A stretch of DNA of 64,000 bases from Chaetorhynchus papuensis (taxonomy: Eukaryota > Chordata > Aves > Passeriformes > Rhipiduridae), in the NCBI GenBank assembly GCA_013396525.1, contig VWYX01000618.1, positions 186,001 through 250,000 on the forward strand. The letters are read 5' to 3'. The notes beneath the pieces are model-generated. The model had not been told where the DNA came from and ran no database searches. It saw nothing but the letters and a program-made list of their open reading frames with translations. Numbering within the stretch: the stretch's first letter is position 1; every line of letters begins with the position of its first letter. The position numbers were made by a program, and so were the translations under genes. Below, in pieces: positions 27,078-39,800 of the stretch.

Positions 27078-29892
27078 ACTAGTTATACATTGTGAAATAT
27101 TTAGATGAAGAAATGAAGAGTTATGCCATACCCAGAGTAAAATAATATTTTCATACGTACTTTTTGGGGGAAAAAATCAGTACAATGATTCAATAACATC
27201 TATTACTTATCACCTAATTGAACTTTTATAACATATGCCCAGTGCAAATATACTTCCCAAATATTTTACACAGCCCAGAATTTAAGCACGATAATTTAAG
27301 CTGATCTATTCCCACTGTCAGCACCAATTGAGATATTTTTATGTTGCTTTCATTTGCAGAAAGAAGTAAAATTCTTGGCTGTAATATTATACATAAGGAT
27401 TGTTATTGAGATATGAATAGGATATTTGCAACAATCTAAATGCTGCTTGCAAATGGCTCCACAGAACCCTGTACCTAACCATATGTTGTACATTTTCTAT
27501 TAAATCTGCAGAGCAACTCCACCACCTCTTCAGGCAGCATGTTTTTATCCTCCTTTTACTCGTCTTTATTACTGCAACTGCATTTTGTGCTGCAAAGTGA
27601 CAGAACTGAAAACTGAGGTAAATAAAAGAGAGAAATGTCTAGGAAACAACTCCTTTGCAGGTGCCTGGTGATTCTGGACAGACTGTTAATAGCATGTTAT
27701 TTCTTCTGTACAGTATATTAACCCAGATGCAAAGAATTCTTCTTTAGGGTCTACCTAGAGGTGCTGCTGCTCACAGGGAAAGCACTCACACTACTATTTC
27801 TGATAGACATTCTCCCTCCAACTGTTCTGTAGAACAGAATGAAGTGAAACTGCAGGAGCTAGTTGAAAGCCAAATCCTCAGAAGAAACAAACAGCTCCCT
27901 CTCAGCTGCTTGAATTCTACTTAATAACATAGCTCATGAGCTTGTGTCAAATATACCAGCTGTTACAATCACAATCCAGTATTTCTTAGGTCTCATTATC
28001 ATCCATTCTCCTTTCTAGCAACTTACCATCAGCCTACAGTGGTGTGGAGGTGAGCAGGGATTTTAGTTAAAATTAATGTAATGAGCAGTGAACTTTTTGG
28101 TTATTTCCAACGTCAACATATGAATGCAAAAGCATGTCAAATAAGTTTACCATGGAACAAAGCAAATTTTTTTGTTGTTTGGAGAAAACTCCCCAGACAA
28201 ACTCTTTTCAGTTACACAAAAGGGAAACTGCTTAAAATGGTTATGTACAGGGTTGGAGTTCTAAACTGATGTTTCTCAGACCAAAATCAGGGCTCTGACT
28301 CCTGGTTTCATAGTAGGCTTAGTTATGGCAGCAACAGCAGGCTGGCACCACAGCTGCTCAGTCCCCTGCTGCGGATATTCACACTGATGACAGACAAACA
28401 AAAGCAAAACATACCCACTGCCGGACTCCAGCAGACAGCAATTCACTGAAATAAGGCAAATTGCCACTATTCCCACTTTACATTAGCAGAGTAGCCTGAG
28501 GGCCCTTATTCTGAGGCACAAAAACTGTTGGTGATGGCAGCTGATTGTGTGCCTGGTGGTGGTGCCTGATTGCGGTACAGGGCAGAGCCTCCATCAGGCT
28601 TCAGGTACTTAAGACCTGGGAAACGGTTCCCTGTCAATGTACACGTGGTATCAGCAACTCCACAGCAGAGAGAGAAGAGAAGGAAAAGCGAGAAGCAACA
28701 TCTTAATTAAGTGCAAGATTGGAAATCCACAACTCTGTTGCCATTCTTCCAATTTTCCGCAGAATTAAGTGTGGGGCCAGCTTGAGCAGCACAGTTGCAC
28801 AGAGCAGCTGAGCAAGTAGCACTGGGAGAAAGGGGACAAAAGTATTTGGAATGAGAAAACTTTTGGAGTAAAGGGAACCTATTTGAGAGAGATGGGTTTC
28901 ATCAACAGTGACAGTGTAATTGCACTGCAGGAACTTAAGAGACAGAAATAGAAGACTGAAGGGCAGTCTGCTTGCAACAGCAGAACAGTCTACATAAAAG
29001 AAAATCTTAGGAGTCAAGGTTATCTCCAGAATGTGAATCCATAGGGATTCTGCAGTACATTTTGATGCAGCTAGCAGAGAAAGTGAACAGCATTGGATTT
29101 ATTAAAGGTGGTGAAGAGACTGAAATAGTAATGGAGATTACAGACTGTGATTGTGGGAAACAGAGGAGATTTTAAATCCTTCTCTGTCCCTGAGTAGGCT
29201 GTTAAGTGCTATATCAGAGCTGATTTAAACCTTGCTTTTATACACTGAAATGACAGCTTTCTGCAGAAACTCAGACTCTATAGGAGAAAAAATAGCTCTT
29301 AACTTAGTTTGACATATTACTGTCTAACAGGGGCCACATGCCCCAGTTTAACACACTATTTTAAACAAAGGTTCACTTTGGTAATGTTTAAGTTTGGAAA
29401 GAGAATTAAGATGACCAGCTGAAATGCACTTAGAAAGGAACAGCCAGATGGTTAAATTGCTTGGAGATGATTTGGAGAATAAAAGGTGAGGTTCAGAGTC
29501 CAAAATTCTTAAATCAAAAGGCTCAGATGACTTCTACTTTATTTTGGTATGGCTGTAAAGAAGGTAATTAAAACTAAAAATATATTGAGTCCAAGCAAAG
29601 AATACAGAAACTGATAATGATTGACAAGTTAAATGAAAACTCTTAAGTTAGGCTAAATGTAATTTTTGAAGAAGAAGTTTAAGGTTAAAAAAAGAAAAAA
29701 AAAGAGAAACATGAGGCCTGCTAGAGAGCCAGGAGAAATAATAAGAGATGTCTGTTTAAAACAGCATAGTGCATGAACCAAAGCCATTGCCAAAAAGATA
29801 AACTTGCCCCCATGTTTGGTCTTGAAGAGCCTAGGCATTTTCCCATGCAGGAAGGTTCTTCAAAGAACAAGCCTAATGGACTGTTGCAATTT

Positions 29893-29956
29893 TGAGTCTG
29901 GACTAGATGTTCTCTTGAGGTCACTTGCAAGTTGAATGGCTCCAGGATTCAATGAA
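29893..29956 (+). mobile_element. Short CR1 LINE 3' end
   Basis: Reads gagtctggactagatgttct, cttgaggtcacttgcaagtt, gaatggctccaggattc, which follows the plus orientation of the avian CR1 3' terminus (ggactagatgatct...ggtccct...gattctatga) with several changes. Opposite in orientation to the other CR1 copies in the window. Confidence 0.7.
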
Positions 29957-30869
29957 ATACCAAGTTAAAAAATCATAAATCTATAAAAATGAAAGAGAGC
30001 ATAAAGATCATTTCAGAGCTCTACAGGAACTAAAACATGACACTACTGAAATACTGATGTATTGCTTCAAAGTGGCAGCAGATGGATGGTAGGTGGGAAA
30101 CAGGACCCAAATCTGAAAACAGAGCTGCAGAAAACCACAGGCAATTGAAGTTTTCTAGTTTGTAGCACACAGGGAATTCTACTGCCAAATGTGAAGATGA
30201 TTAAGAAGGAGTTAAGTGGCATTCACAGAGAAGTGATCAAGCTGATACAGTATGCCTGGAGTTTCAAACAGCATTAGAAATCAAGCTTCCAAGACATAAA
30301 AGTCCTCTTGTTAACTAGTGTCAAGTTAAGTGAGAGGAAGCAGGAGATAAAACAAGCGGTCAATTCTCACGCTGGTGAGCTAAGATCCCCGAGGCACATA
30401 CACTGGACCTTAATCACGATTTGCAGAAAAGGCCAATACCTTTGTATAGGTGACAAACTTCATTCTCCTACCATTCAAGACTGCTAAATGAGGGATTTTT
30501 TTTCGTTTTTTGTAGTCATGGAATTTAAATATTCTCTCTGAAGGGGCACCTCTACAAGAGAGGGAGAGACAGAAAGAGTAGCTACAGCTAAATTCTGCAG
30601 AATGTCTCAGCACTACATGAAATCAGCAATCTTCTGTGGTCAGCCTGGCAAAGGCAGTTCTAGATCAATAGCATCTGCATCATTATTTCATGCCTGCTCC
30701 TCATTAGTAAGACACAATCACTGAGGGGTGGTGGTTTACAGTGAGAAATGATTAGGTCTGTCTGAAGTCAGACAGGAAGCCAAGATCATCAAGTGAGGTT
30801 GAACAGGGCACTGTAACTCCGACCCTAAATGCAGATAAAAACTAATTACGTATGTCATAACGTTTTTCC

Positions 30870-30884
30870 TTTTTTTTTTTTTTT
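30870..30884. repeat. T15 homopolymer
   Basis: Fifteen T in a row, near the T/G-rich repeat that begins about 75 bp on. Confidence 0.95.
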
Positions 30885-30960
30885 AATACTTCTAATTAAC
30901 AGCTGGTGGAGAGTAACAGATGAAACTCTAAGTCCAACACTTATCATAATGAAAAACAGT

Positions 30961-31024
30961 TTGGGTTTTTTGGTTTTGGAGTTTTTTGGAGTTCATTTGT
31001 TTGTTTGTTTTGGTCTGGTTTTGT
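30961..31024. repeat. T/G-rich simple repeat
   Basis: ttgggttttttggttttgga, then gttttttgga and ttgtttgtttgttttgg. It lies inside the 146-codon plus ORF 30829-31269 and accounts for its apparent hydrophobic phenylalanine/leucine-rich stretch. Confidence 0.9.
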
Positions 31025-31263
31025 TACTCCTTCACCCTGCTCAGAATAAATTACTGTTCCTTCAAACAGGTTATACTACCACAGTAAAAAAAGTACAAAT
31101 CTGTTATATTTCTGCTTCATGCCATGGAGAAGAATGGCAATATAAGCATATTATGCAGGAAAAACAGCTGCTGCATCCAAAATATTTTAACTATGGGGAA
31201 AAAAACCAGTTACTTATCCCATTCAAAAACCGGAAAAACTTCAAAGGAATCTGGGAACTTACC

Positions 31264-31307
31264 AGCTGAATCTGAAACTCATGTGAGCTGAATCTGAAAC
31301 TCATGTG
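31264..31307. repeat. Perfect 22-bp tandem duplication
   Basis: The unit agctgaatctgaaactcatg followed by tg occurs twice head to tail (31264-31285, 31286-31307) with no difference, which suggests a recent slippage event. Confidence 0.97.
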
Positions 31308-33284
31308 CTCCTTATTCACTTCAGAGCATTTTGGATTTACTTTTTTACTACTCATGCAAACAGCAAATTAAAAACTCCTTCTATTTCTGCCTATGCAATG
31401 TATTCCCTGACTGTGGAACCAACCTTCAAGTGATACAGTCTCTATTACTTAGCTTTAGCAGTGCCATTAACAACCAGTTATGAGTAAATCAGAAGACCAA
31501 GAGAACATGAAAACCTGAATTTACCATGAATTTCAGCACCAGTATCAAAGCTATTCCCAGCAGTCAAAATTACAGTGCTCAGAACTAATGTTTGTAATCT
31601 CCATGAATTCCAAGAAAGATCTTAGTTGCTGTTAGAGGATTCAGTGTTGTCCTCCTCCAAAAGTTAACACGTTATTTCCTTATATGACTACATTTGGAAG
31701 TGTAGATATCTGGGTCTGCAGAAAAGAGGATCTTGCTGCATGCAACACTCCTGACCCTTGGTGTACCAGAATTTAACATCAAACTAGTAAGTACAGCAAG
31801 GCAGCTGTAAAAAAATTTCTCCCTTACATTTTATTTTTCATTTCAAAACAAAAAAATTACTTAGACGAGGAATCTTCTAAGATTCTAAGACATGTCTAGT
31901 ACTTAATCAAGGTTTAAGTTGAACAAAATTATCAAGAAAGTTTGAAAAAAAAATCTGTCCCAGTCCTATGGGATAAATCTATCATATTAGTTTCCTAAAG
32001 ACACTTTCATACAAACAAAAAAAAATTGGTACTATCACTGTTTTCAAGAAGGCAGGCTTATTTTTAATAGTCATTTTCAGCCACTGACTTATGGAAAAAA
32101 TATCAAGGAAAGCATTCACATGCATTACTATTAGGGACTTAAAAACCCAAAAGAAACCAGAAAACAACCAACAAAAACAAGAGCTGCACTTAAACAGTTA
32201 CTCATCTTAAAATCAAGTTTTCTGGTATTTGTAGCTGTTTTACAAATGAAATTGATATTTGACTGAAACTCTTTCTGGCTTGGGTTTAGATAGTTACCAA
32301 AGTGAAAAAAACCCAAAAAACCATATGACATTTCTAGCACTTTCAGGTATTTCACATTAATTCTGGTAAGGTAGAAATTGCAGGAAATTTAATAGAAAGC
32401 TTCTCATAGCTCTGTTTGGAAGTGAGCAGCACATATAGTTATCAAGAGGTAAGGTATTTAGAATGATTCACACTGGTGACTTTATCTAAATGAACTATTA
32501 TATGAGCAGGATGTTTTAGGAACTACTCAGTATGACAGCATATTCTTTAATCGTGATTAGTTAGACTTACAAATGATTATGGAACATACAATGTGTTGCA
32601 GCTTGGGATCATTACCCATGGAAATGTAATTCAGAAGTACAAACAATAATTATTTCCATCACTCCTTCTACCGAAACATAGCTTTCTTTAATTAGAATAT
32701 TGATAAGTGAGCACAGCAAATATAACATTTTTTAATAGTTAATCTGATAAAGAATTAATTGAGCTCTTAAATGAGGAAGTTTAATCCTTCAAGTAGTGTG
32801 CATACAGATTGTGCCGCCTTTTTAGTAACACACACTAACGTAATGGACTAACAGATTATTAAAGCTATATTTTCTATGGTGGCAGTGAGCCTCTGGGGCC
32901 CTCAGGCCTTTCCACACCTCTCAGCAGCAGCAGGGAAGTACAAACCCACATAATACAGGAAAACCTCATCCTGCTGCATCCCATTGTTTCCATAGGCAGA
33001 GGCTGGCTGTTGCCTCAGCATACTGGATTTAGGAGACAAATCATGAAATTTCGCCAAATGTGACTGAGGCAGAGCATGCTGAATTGCACTCTCTAAACCA
33101 CCGGGACTGTTGTTTAGGGACATCATTCTTGGACAGCAGACGTCTAACAAAGAGTGTGAGAACCAGTGGCAAGCACAGATGATGCCCTTCCTGGCCTGCA
33201 AGAGCTTGGCACCCTCCTTAACAATACACCTCTTCTCTGCATTTAAGAGCCCATTTCACTTTCATTACTGAATCCATCAATTTT

Positions 33285-33425
33285 AGAATGGGCACTACCA
33301 TCCATTATTACCAATATTCCACTGCAAAGAGTTCCACTTCATTATCTGTTGTGTGAAACACTTCCTTTTGCTTCAGATGTCTCCTCATTTCATTGGTGCA
33401 AGAGTTTTACTGGAACACGAGTGCT
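33285..33425 (-). mobile_element. Probable ancient CR1/L3-like LINE remnant
   Basis: Plus-strand landmarks attaccaatattccactgc, aaagagttccacttcattat, ctgttgtgtgaaacacttcc and catttcattggtgcaagag resemble an old amniote CR1/L3 class in antisense. Divergence is high, so the family and limits are uncertain. Confidence 0.45.
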
Positions 33426-33620
33426 GCTTTCAATCTAGCTGAAGAGGGTGGTAAAGCTGTCTCTCTGAGGATGAAGGAACGGTTGAGGAGCAACGACTCG
33501 GTGTAATTTAGGTGCAACTACACACACTGATTGAAAGTGAGACTGCACATTAACAGACACAGGACATAAACCATCAACATACATATGAAATCACCAGCAC
33601 TGATGACAAATGGTTCAGGC

Positions 33621-33698
33621 ATTTCTTGGCAGACAAACTGCCACTCGATGTAAAGGCCCATGAGCATTCATCTACCAGCTCGCTGTCTGCCAAGAAAT
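33621..33698. repeat. 15-bp perfect inverted repeat (78-nt hairpin)
   Basis: atttcttggcagaca at 33621-33635 and its exact reverse complement tgtctgccaagaaat at 33684-33698, separated by 48 nt. Pairing stops at both ends of the arms. The arms include TTGGC, an NFI half-site. Confidence 0.95.
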
Positions 33699-35047
33699 AT
33701 CCTCTGCTTCTGTCAGAACTGGTTAATTAAAGTGTACCAATAGGTTATGCTGGAAGAGTCCACACCTGTTTGACAAGTAGGTCTCCAGTGAAAAGAGATG
33801 AAATATAAGTAAAACAACATTTAGCAAAGATCAGGAAGCCAGCTCCCAAGCACCTCTCAGTTTTTTTCATTACTGTTAAGGGTCTAATTGCTTTTTTCCC
33901 CCCCAAAATTACAAGACAATTAAAATACTAAAACCTGTGTATTTTAAGACATGAATGTCTCTTCAATACCATCTACACTCAGCACGGGACCATGGGAAAT
34001 AAGCAGGTAAGTCTAGTTAAGACATAGAAGTGTCTGAGGAATATTGTCTCCTTATAACTGCTTTGTCAAGTACATGACCCAACAGCACCTGCTAAGACAG
34101 CTTTAACATAATGAAAAATTTTAACAAAAATCATCATGCACAGCCATAGAATTTAAGTAATTTAAACTGACAGGTTCAAACCAGAGCTCTACCTAATATT
34201 TGGGAAATTTATTTATGAAAAAAATTAACTTCCTTGGTTAATTCCACCAGTAATTGCTTTGGATTTAAGGAATGATAATGGTTGAAGAGTATTAACTTGT
34301 GTAATCCTGCAATAAAATACTACTATAATCTAGAGACAGAAACAAGATTTTAAACTAGTAAGATTAAAGACTTTTCAAGTGCCAAGCTAAAACTTTAAAG
34401 TATCACAATGCGTGTCACTAAAAATGGTACCTGTGACTCTTTTGGCTTCTCCAAAAATATTACAGAAGTAATTGCATTTAGACAAAGATGTAAGACAAAA
34501 CTGTATCTTCATTCTCTCCAGAGACCATGACAGGTAATAGAGATTAATGGGTTATTAATGCTTTAAAGGCATTCACAAGTATAGGTTTACAGTTGCCTTT
34601 TCATTCTTAACATGCCTTTTCCATGTGAGTTGAAGTTTCAGGTTCAGGTAGACAAACAGAAGCAAAAGTTTAAACGAATTCAAGGATATACTTGAAACAC
34701 TTTTGGGAAGCAGGAAGCTGATGCACCAAATCTACCACTACCATACTGGAGGAACTCTATAATTGTATAATAACTCTAGCATGAAGCCCAGTAAGATGTA
34801 CTGGGTGTGGTTCCAACTCAGGTAAAAAACCCAAGTATCATTTAACACTTAAATGAAATAATAGCTTTAGGACTTATACCAAGCAACAGTAATAGAAGCA
34901 AGAAGACCCATTGGACTGGTCTCCGCTCTACAACCCATTTTCAAAGTCTGAAACAAGTTTCATTAGGATAAATAAAATTCTTAAACTTAAATTTAATGAC
35001 TTATGTAGATGATGACATGTCAGATAAACCACGTGGAAATATCTTAC

Positions 35048-35128
35048 TTCTTCTCCTGAAAGATAGTACGCTGAAAGCAGTCCACCGACGAAACGGATGT
35101 TCACTTCAAATACGGAAATTTCAGCATT
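35048..35128 (-). CDS. MAN1A1: MAN1A1 internal exon (fourth coding exon): carries the general-acid glutamate
   Basis: 81-bp minus-strand exon of exactly 27 codons, phase 0 at both ends. The acceptor is gtttcaatag (AG at 35130-35129) and the donor is GTAAGA (35047-35042). It encodes NAEISVFEVNIRF followed by VGGLLSAYYLSGEE. The glutamate in FEVNIR (codon at 35107-35105) aligns with the general-acid Glu330 of human ER mannosidase I, and the arginine four residues on aligns with its Arg334; this alignment is from family knowledge. Both are intact, so nothing here suggests an inactive enzyme. Being symmetrical, the exon could be skipped without a frameshift, but skipping would remove the catalytic acid. 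Confidence 0.97.
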
Positions 35129-35184
35129 CTATTGAAACAAACACAGATTTATTTCTTTAGAGGTTTGTTTGGTTTGTTTTTACT

Positions 35185-35216
35185 TATCTATCTATATATA
35201 TACACACACACACACA
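35185..35216. repeat. Compound microsatellite (TATC)n(TA)n(CA)n
   Basis: tatctatctatatatata followed by cacacacacacaca. It lies about 60 bp on the 5' side of the fourth MAN1A1 coding exon's acceptor. Confidence 0.95.
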
Positions 35217-36273
35217 AATATACAGGTATTAAGGCACAACAGCTGTAAATAGCAAAACACAGAAGATGTTGGGAAGGCCAACATAAGAATTTAAAGCATT
35301 TCTTTCTCATCCTCACTTTAACAAAATATCCTCTCCATTATCCTCACCCTGGTCAACTTTTCATCTCTTCTGTCTAGATATAGGGCTTCCTCTAAATCCA
35401 CATATGGAAGTACTTCCTTGCAGATGACTCAGCATTTGCCCAAAAAGCGGTCTTGGATCACTACCTCCCCTCACACCATCTCAGACAGATCAGAATTGAT
35501 CAGAATGTTCTATCAAGTGTTTTCCTACTTCAGTCTAAATGCAGCTTATTGTAAAAAGAAGGCAACATTAGAATGAGTTAATGACATACTCATGATAAAA
35601 ATGCGATCATTATGTATATTCACAAGGAAGCAAATGATCTTTCACTATTACAGTGACAGCCCTTCCCAAGCTGGCGTGGATAAATCTTTTACCAATGATA
35701 AAGACTAGATCCAGTCAGTATCTATCTCAAAACTCAAAGCACATTCTTCCCTGCCTTTTGCAATTCAAGCATAAATGAGGAATCTGAGTCTCACATGGTT
35801 TTGTTCTTTATGAAGTCAATTCCAATTTCACCCCAACACATAACATTCAATCCACTTGAGGGCATTCAGTTAAAAAACTGATCTAGTGAAGTTTCTTAAT
35901 TTTTGCATTTTTATGTAATACTACTTTTTATATTTTTGTATTTCTGCAGAAAAATGGTACCCAACAGTCAGTGTTCCAAAATTTTGGGCATATAAATAAA
36001 GAGTTTGACTTTCACATGTTCTGGGTTGCTGTTGCTTCTACTGAGTCACTTTTTCATTTTCTATTTGCTGAAGTATACTATAGCTATATTTAATATAAGT
36101 CAGTGCATGGTGGAGCTGATGGATTTTCTTCCTTAAGGCTTGAAGGCTTTTTTCGTTCAGTTAGGTTTTGTGCTTTTCCAGTTTAAACATTCAGATGTCA
36201 GTTTATGTAGGAGGGAAGAAGTTGCTTTCTCTTTTCTATGGATTTTGAATGGTAATAAACTGGCTTTACAGAG

Positions 36274-36290
36274 AAAACAAACAAACAAAC
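36274..36290. repeat. (AAAC)n microsatellite
   Basis: aaaacaaacaaacaaac. Confidence 0.9.
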
Positions 36291-36876
36291 CAGCACTAGG
36301 CTACTTATTAGAAATACTGCTGCATGCTTTTCAGTTTGCAAGGTGCCCTGATTAAGAAAAGTTATCTAGGCACATTGCAGAGTTGGTGAGTTTTTTGTAA
36401 ATTGTAAAGGTACAGGATTCAAAACACACTCTCCGACTTGCTACAGTGCTAGTTGGTTTACATTCAGGAATTTAACTTTTCTCCTCTAACATGTATTCTG
36501 CACTTCCCCCTCTAAAAAGAGGATGCAATTTCACTCAGAATTACTCTGATTAATATCTAATTCATATAGTGTATATGTGTGTGCCTGTATAGCATTTTAA
36601 TACATGTGAGCACAATTCAAAGGGGCTGACAAAGTAAAGCCATCACACACATCTACCTCTTGAAAACTCAGACTGGCATCATGGGTTAAGACTGCAAAGT
36701 TATCTTGCCATCTTGCAGTGTTCAGAACATAACACTTTCTCAAGTTTATTTTGAGTATTTTAGAAATCTGCAGTTTCTCCTCTGCCACTGCTCTCCCCCA
36801 CTGGTCCTCTCTTACTCTTTCTAAAAGAAATGACAAAGTTTAATTTCTGCAGCTTAATTTCTGTTTCCAACATTTC

Positions 36877-36890
36877 TTTTTTTTTTTTTT
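36877..36890. repeat. T14 homopolymer
   Basis: Fourteen T followed by CAG. This mimics a plus-strand splice acceptor, but no coding frame follows. Confidence 0.95.
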
Positions 36891-39800
36891 CAGAATCTGA
36901 TATTTCTCTTTCCAAGTGTTCAGTCTTTGTCTCACTGAATGCAGCAATAAGGCAAATGGAAACAGGTATTCACCTCAACTTTAACATTTCTGTGCATGCT
37001 TTTTTATTATGCCATGATCCACGTTAAACATGGGGAGGTGGATATAAAAACATTTAAACCCTCTAAAATTCTGAACTAACTAGAAGCCGCATCTGTTCGC
37101 CTGCTAAGCAGGCTACCGGTGTAGGATCTCTACAGTACATGTATATTAAATACAGAAATCTACCTTAAAATCCAACATATATGACAACTAGTAGAGAACT
37201 GATTTGACTAAAGAAAGGCTGATCTGACCTGTTCTGATTGAAGAAAGGATGATTAAGTGAGTGAAAGGGGCAGCTTCTCTTCCCTGGAGATTGTGCTAGC
37301 TGAAACTCCTATGAATAGTATGAGAATATGAATATGTGAACCTTCTTCAGAAGTTCAGGTTCTTTCCATTTCAGTCCTGAGCCTCAGCACATGTCAAGTA
37401 CTTTTCTTTGATATGGGAAGGTTGAAGCTGTAAAGAGGTAGGTGTCAGGTGAGGAAATGAGTTAATCTGATATCCCAGATGCTTGTGTTTCCTTTGAGAA
37501 CTGAATTAAATTACTTTTTGATTTTCAATTGCTCAAAGTAAATTGAGTGGTGTATGACTTGAATATCTCATCTCCAGAACCTTATGTTTTGCCTTTCTGG
37601 ATTTAATATGACCACTTAACTCACAAAACCATTGCTGTCTTTCAAGGAGTGCAAAGGCCCTTTAAGGAAGGCTCAATATGTATGCACTGACCTCAGCTTC
37701 TGGAAATCAGTTACAGACAAGGAGACTACTTGGAAGTAATGAGAATAACAGTTTTACTGCTGAGGCACAAGGATTAATGGCACTGTAATACTGAACATGT
37801 GTTGAAGGGGTGATCTTTCAGGACATTTCTTGAAGGCAACCATTGTTCTAATGCTTTCAGTTTCCCAACAGGTCACTTCAACCTCTGAACCTTCATTTGA
37901 AATCCTTGCCTCTTACCAAAATCTCAGTGCAAGCCACTGAAGCAGACAAACACCGAGACAGACATTTAATTAGTGGTAGATTTGAAAGCTGTATGCCTAA
38001 TACATAGTTACTCTTAAACTCATACCAGGTTAGTATTATTCTCAGCACACAAATAACAGTAATTGGCCAAACAATTGAAGTTTTATAATTTCATGTCAAA
38101 AAACATCTCTGTATGGAAAGTTTGTGTGACGAAGTAGTCTGTTAAGAAAAATGAACTTGTCCTAAAAGTAGAAGTTTTCTGCTACATCAACTTTACCCTT
38201 CTTTCTGTTTTGATTTTTAAAATTCATGTATGACACCTTGAAGATGCCACACCCTGATCATTACCCTCTTTTCATATTTTTAATCATCTACACACAGTCA
38301 AATAAGTCTGTATATTTCTACTCAGCAGTCAAATCCTAAGTAAGCAATACTATTTTTTATTTTGCTCTCAGATCAAGCTGTACATAAATACCTTATAATC
38401 CATTTAACAGCACCAAAAGATACCAGAAAAACTTTCACCTGAACTTTCAAAAATTTCTACTTCACCATCTGTAGAGGTGAGAATTATTTTTTATTTCAAA
38501 TTTAGCCTTCCACTTCAAACAGGCATTGCATCATTTACATAGCAAGTCTGAGAAGTGGTTGAATTAATTCCATTATATCTAGTGGAAATCCTGTAAGGCA
38601 AAGTGACTGCATGTGTATATTTCAAGATGACTATGATGTTCCTTTTTCAAGGTATCAAGTGTAAAAGATGGCTCTGAACACCTGGATAAATACAGTTTCT
38701 AATTTTATGGTCTTTACGTTAGTACCCTAAATAGTACCCCAGTTAGTACCCCAAATGCTGCTTACGAGATATCTGAAACACCTTTATTAGTACACATCTG
38801 TGCTAACAGCTAAACATCAGTTTGATCTGATATTTGCAGGCCTCCCTTTTAGAAAGAATTCCAAAAGTCTGTAGATACTTGAAAAAGTGTTATGTGTATT
38901 GGGAACAACATGTTTTTCTTTTAATTCCGGGGCTTTTATGCTAATTGCTGAATGCAAGTAATTGGGTCTTTCATCTTATATTTGTTCAGTAATTTATCAT
39001 TCACTAGTTGAACCATAAATGGAATAGTCCAAGTACTATAAAAGATCCAAAGGAATTGGGACTTCTGCTCACTGTACTTGAGAAAAAATAGAAAACAAAA
39101 AGCAACGTATGAATCCAATATGTGGTGCAAGAGCAAAGCTGTGACAAGTTTCAGGAATTTCATCTGGTTTCCTTGATTAGCTTCTAAAGATGAAATTATT
39201 TTGACAAAGACATACAACATCCTTTACATTGCTGGCTAGACACATAACACCAAAGTAATGTTAAAATTGCTTTTTAAGCAGAAGAAAAACCATAGCTCAG
39301 AAACACTCAAGATGCTAGAGAACATTACAGATATACTAGAAAACCTATTATACTAACTCCTTTCAAAGAGAGGGAGAGTGACAATGCCTTAGCAAGACCC
39401 ATCTTCAAAAAGCAACAAATATAACCAAATGGGGAGCGGGCAGTAAAGTGCCAAGACTTATATTAGCTAGCCTGTGTTACTCTGCATTTCTATTTCATTT
39501 ACAAACCTACGACAGGACCAATCTGATCTCAGCTGCATCTCACCACTTGGCTTCCCTCACCCTTCCAGAGGATTAAGACTACAACTGGTGAACTACTGCA
39601 GCTTCAAACAGCTGTTACCGAATTTAATATTGAAAGCGCTGTTCAGATAAGAAACTACTGTCAGATGGGCTCTCCTGAAGGCCTTTGCCTACTGAACCCC
39701 TCCAGCTTCCCCAAAATCAGTATTCATATCCTTCTGGATCATCTCCTTAATGCATCTCATAATCTTCCTCCTCCCAATTCACAGACCAAGGCCAAAACAA

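Larger units (their letters stand above)
9833..35047 (-). other. MAN1A1: MAN1A1 intron between fourth and fifth coding exons (25.2 kb)
   Basis: Bounded by the donor at 35047 and the acceptor at 9833. It holds a GC-rich patch (about 9960-10400), an exon-like open segment (18153-18318), a CR1 fragment (20374-20650), an LTR element interrupted by an assembly gap (25540-27077), a short plus-strand CR1 end (29893-29956), a 22-bp tandem duplication (31264-31307), an older CR1/L3-like remnant (about 33285-33425) and a 15-bp inverted repeat (33621-33698). Between these I see only AT-rich sequence with homopolymer tracts. A GC-richer stretch at 16020-16560 has several overlapping ORFs but no recognisable protein. 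Confidence 0.9.

Noticed and set aside
30829..31269. 146-codon plus-strand ORF with a hydrophobic stretch
   Set aside because: Its hydrophobic part comes from the T15 tract and the T/G simple repeat; composition explains it.
36877..36900. Strong acceptor-like T14-CAG on the plus strand
   Set aside because: Homopolymer tract; no matching donor with a credible reading frame found downstream.
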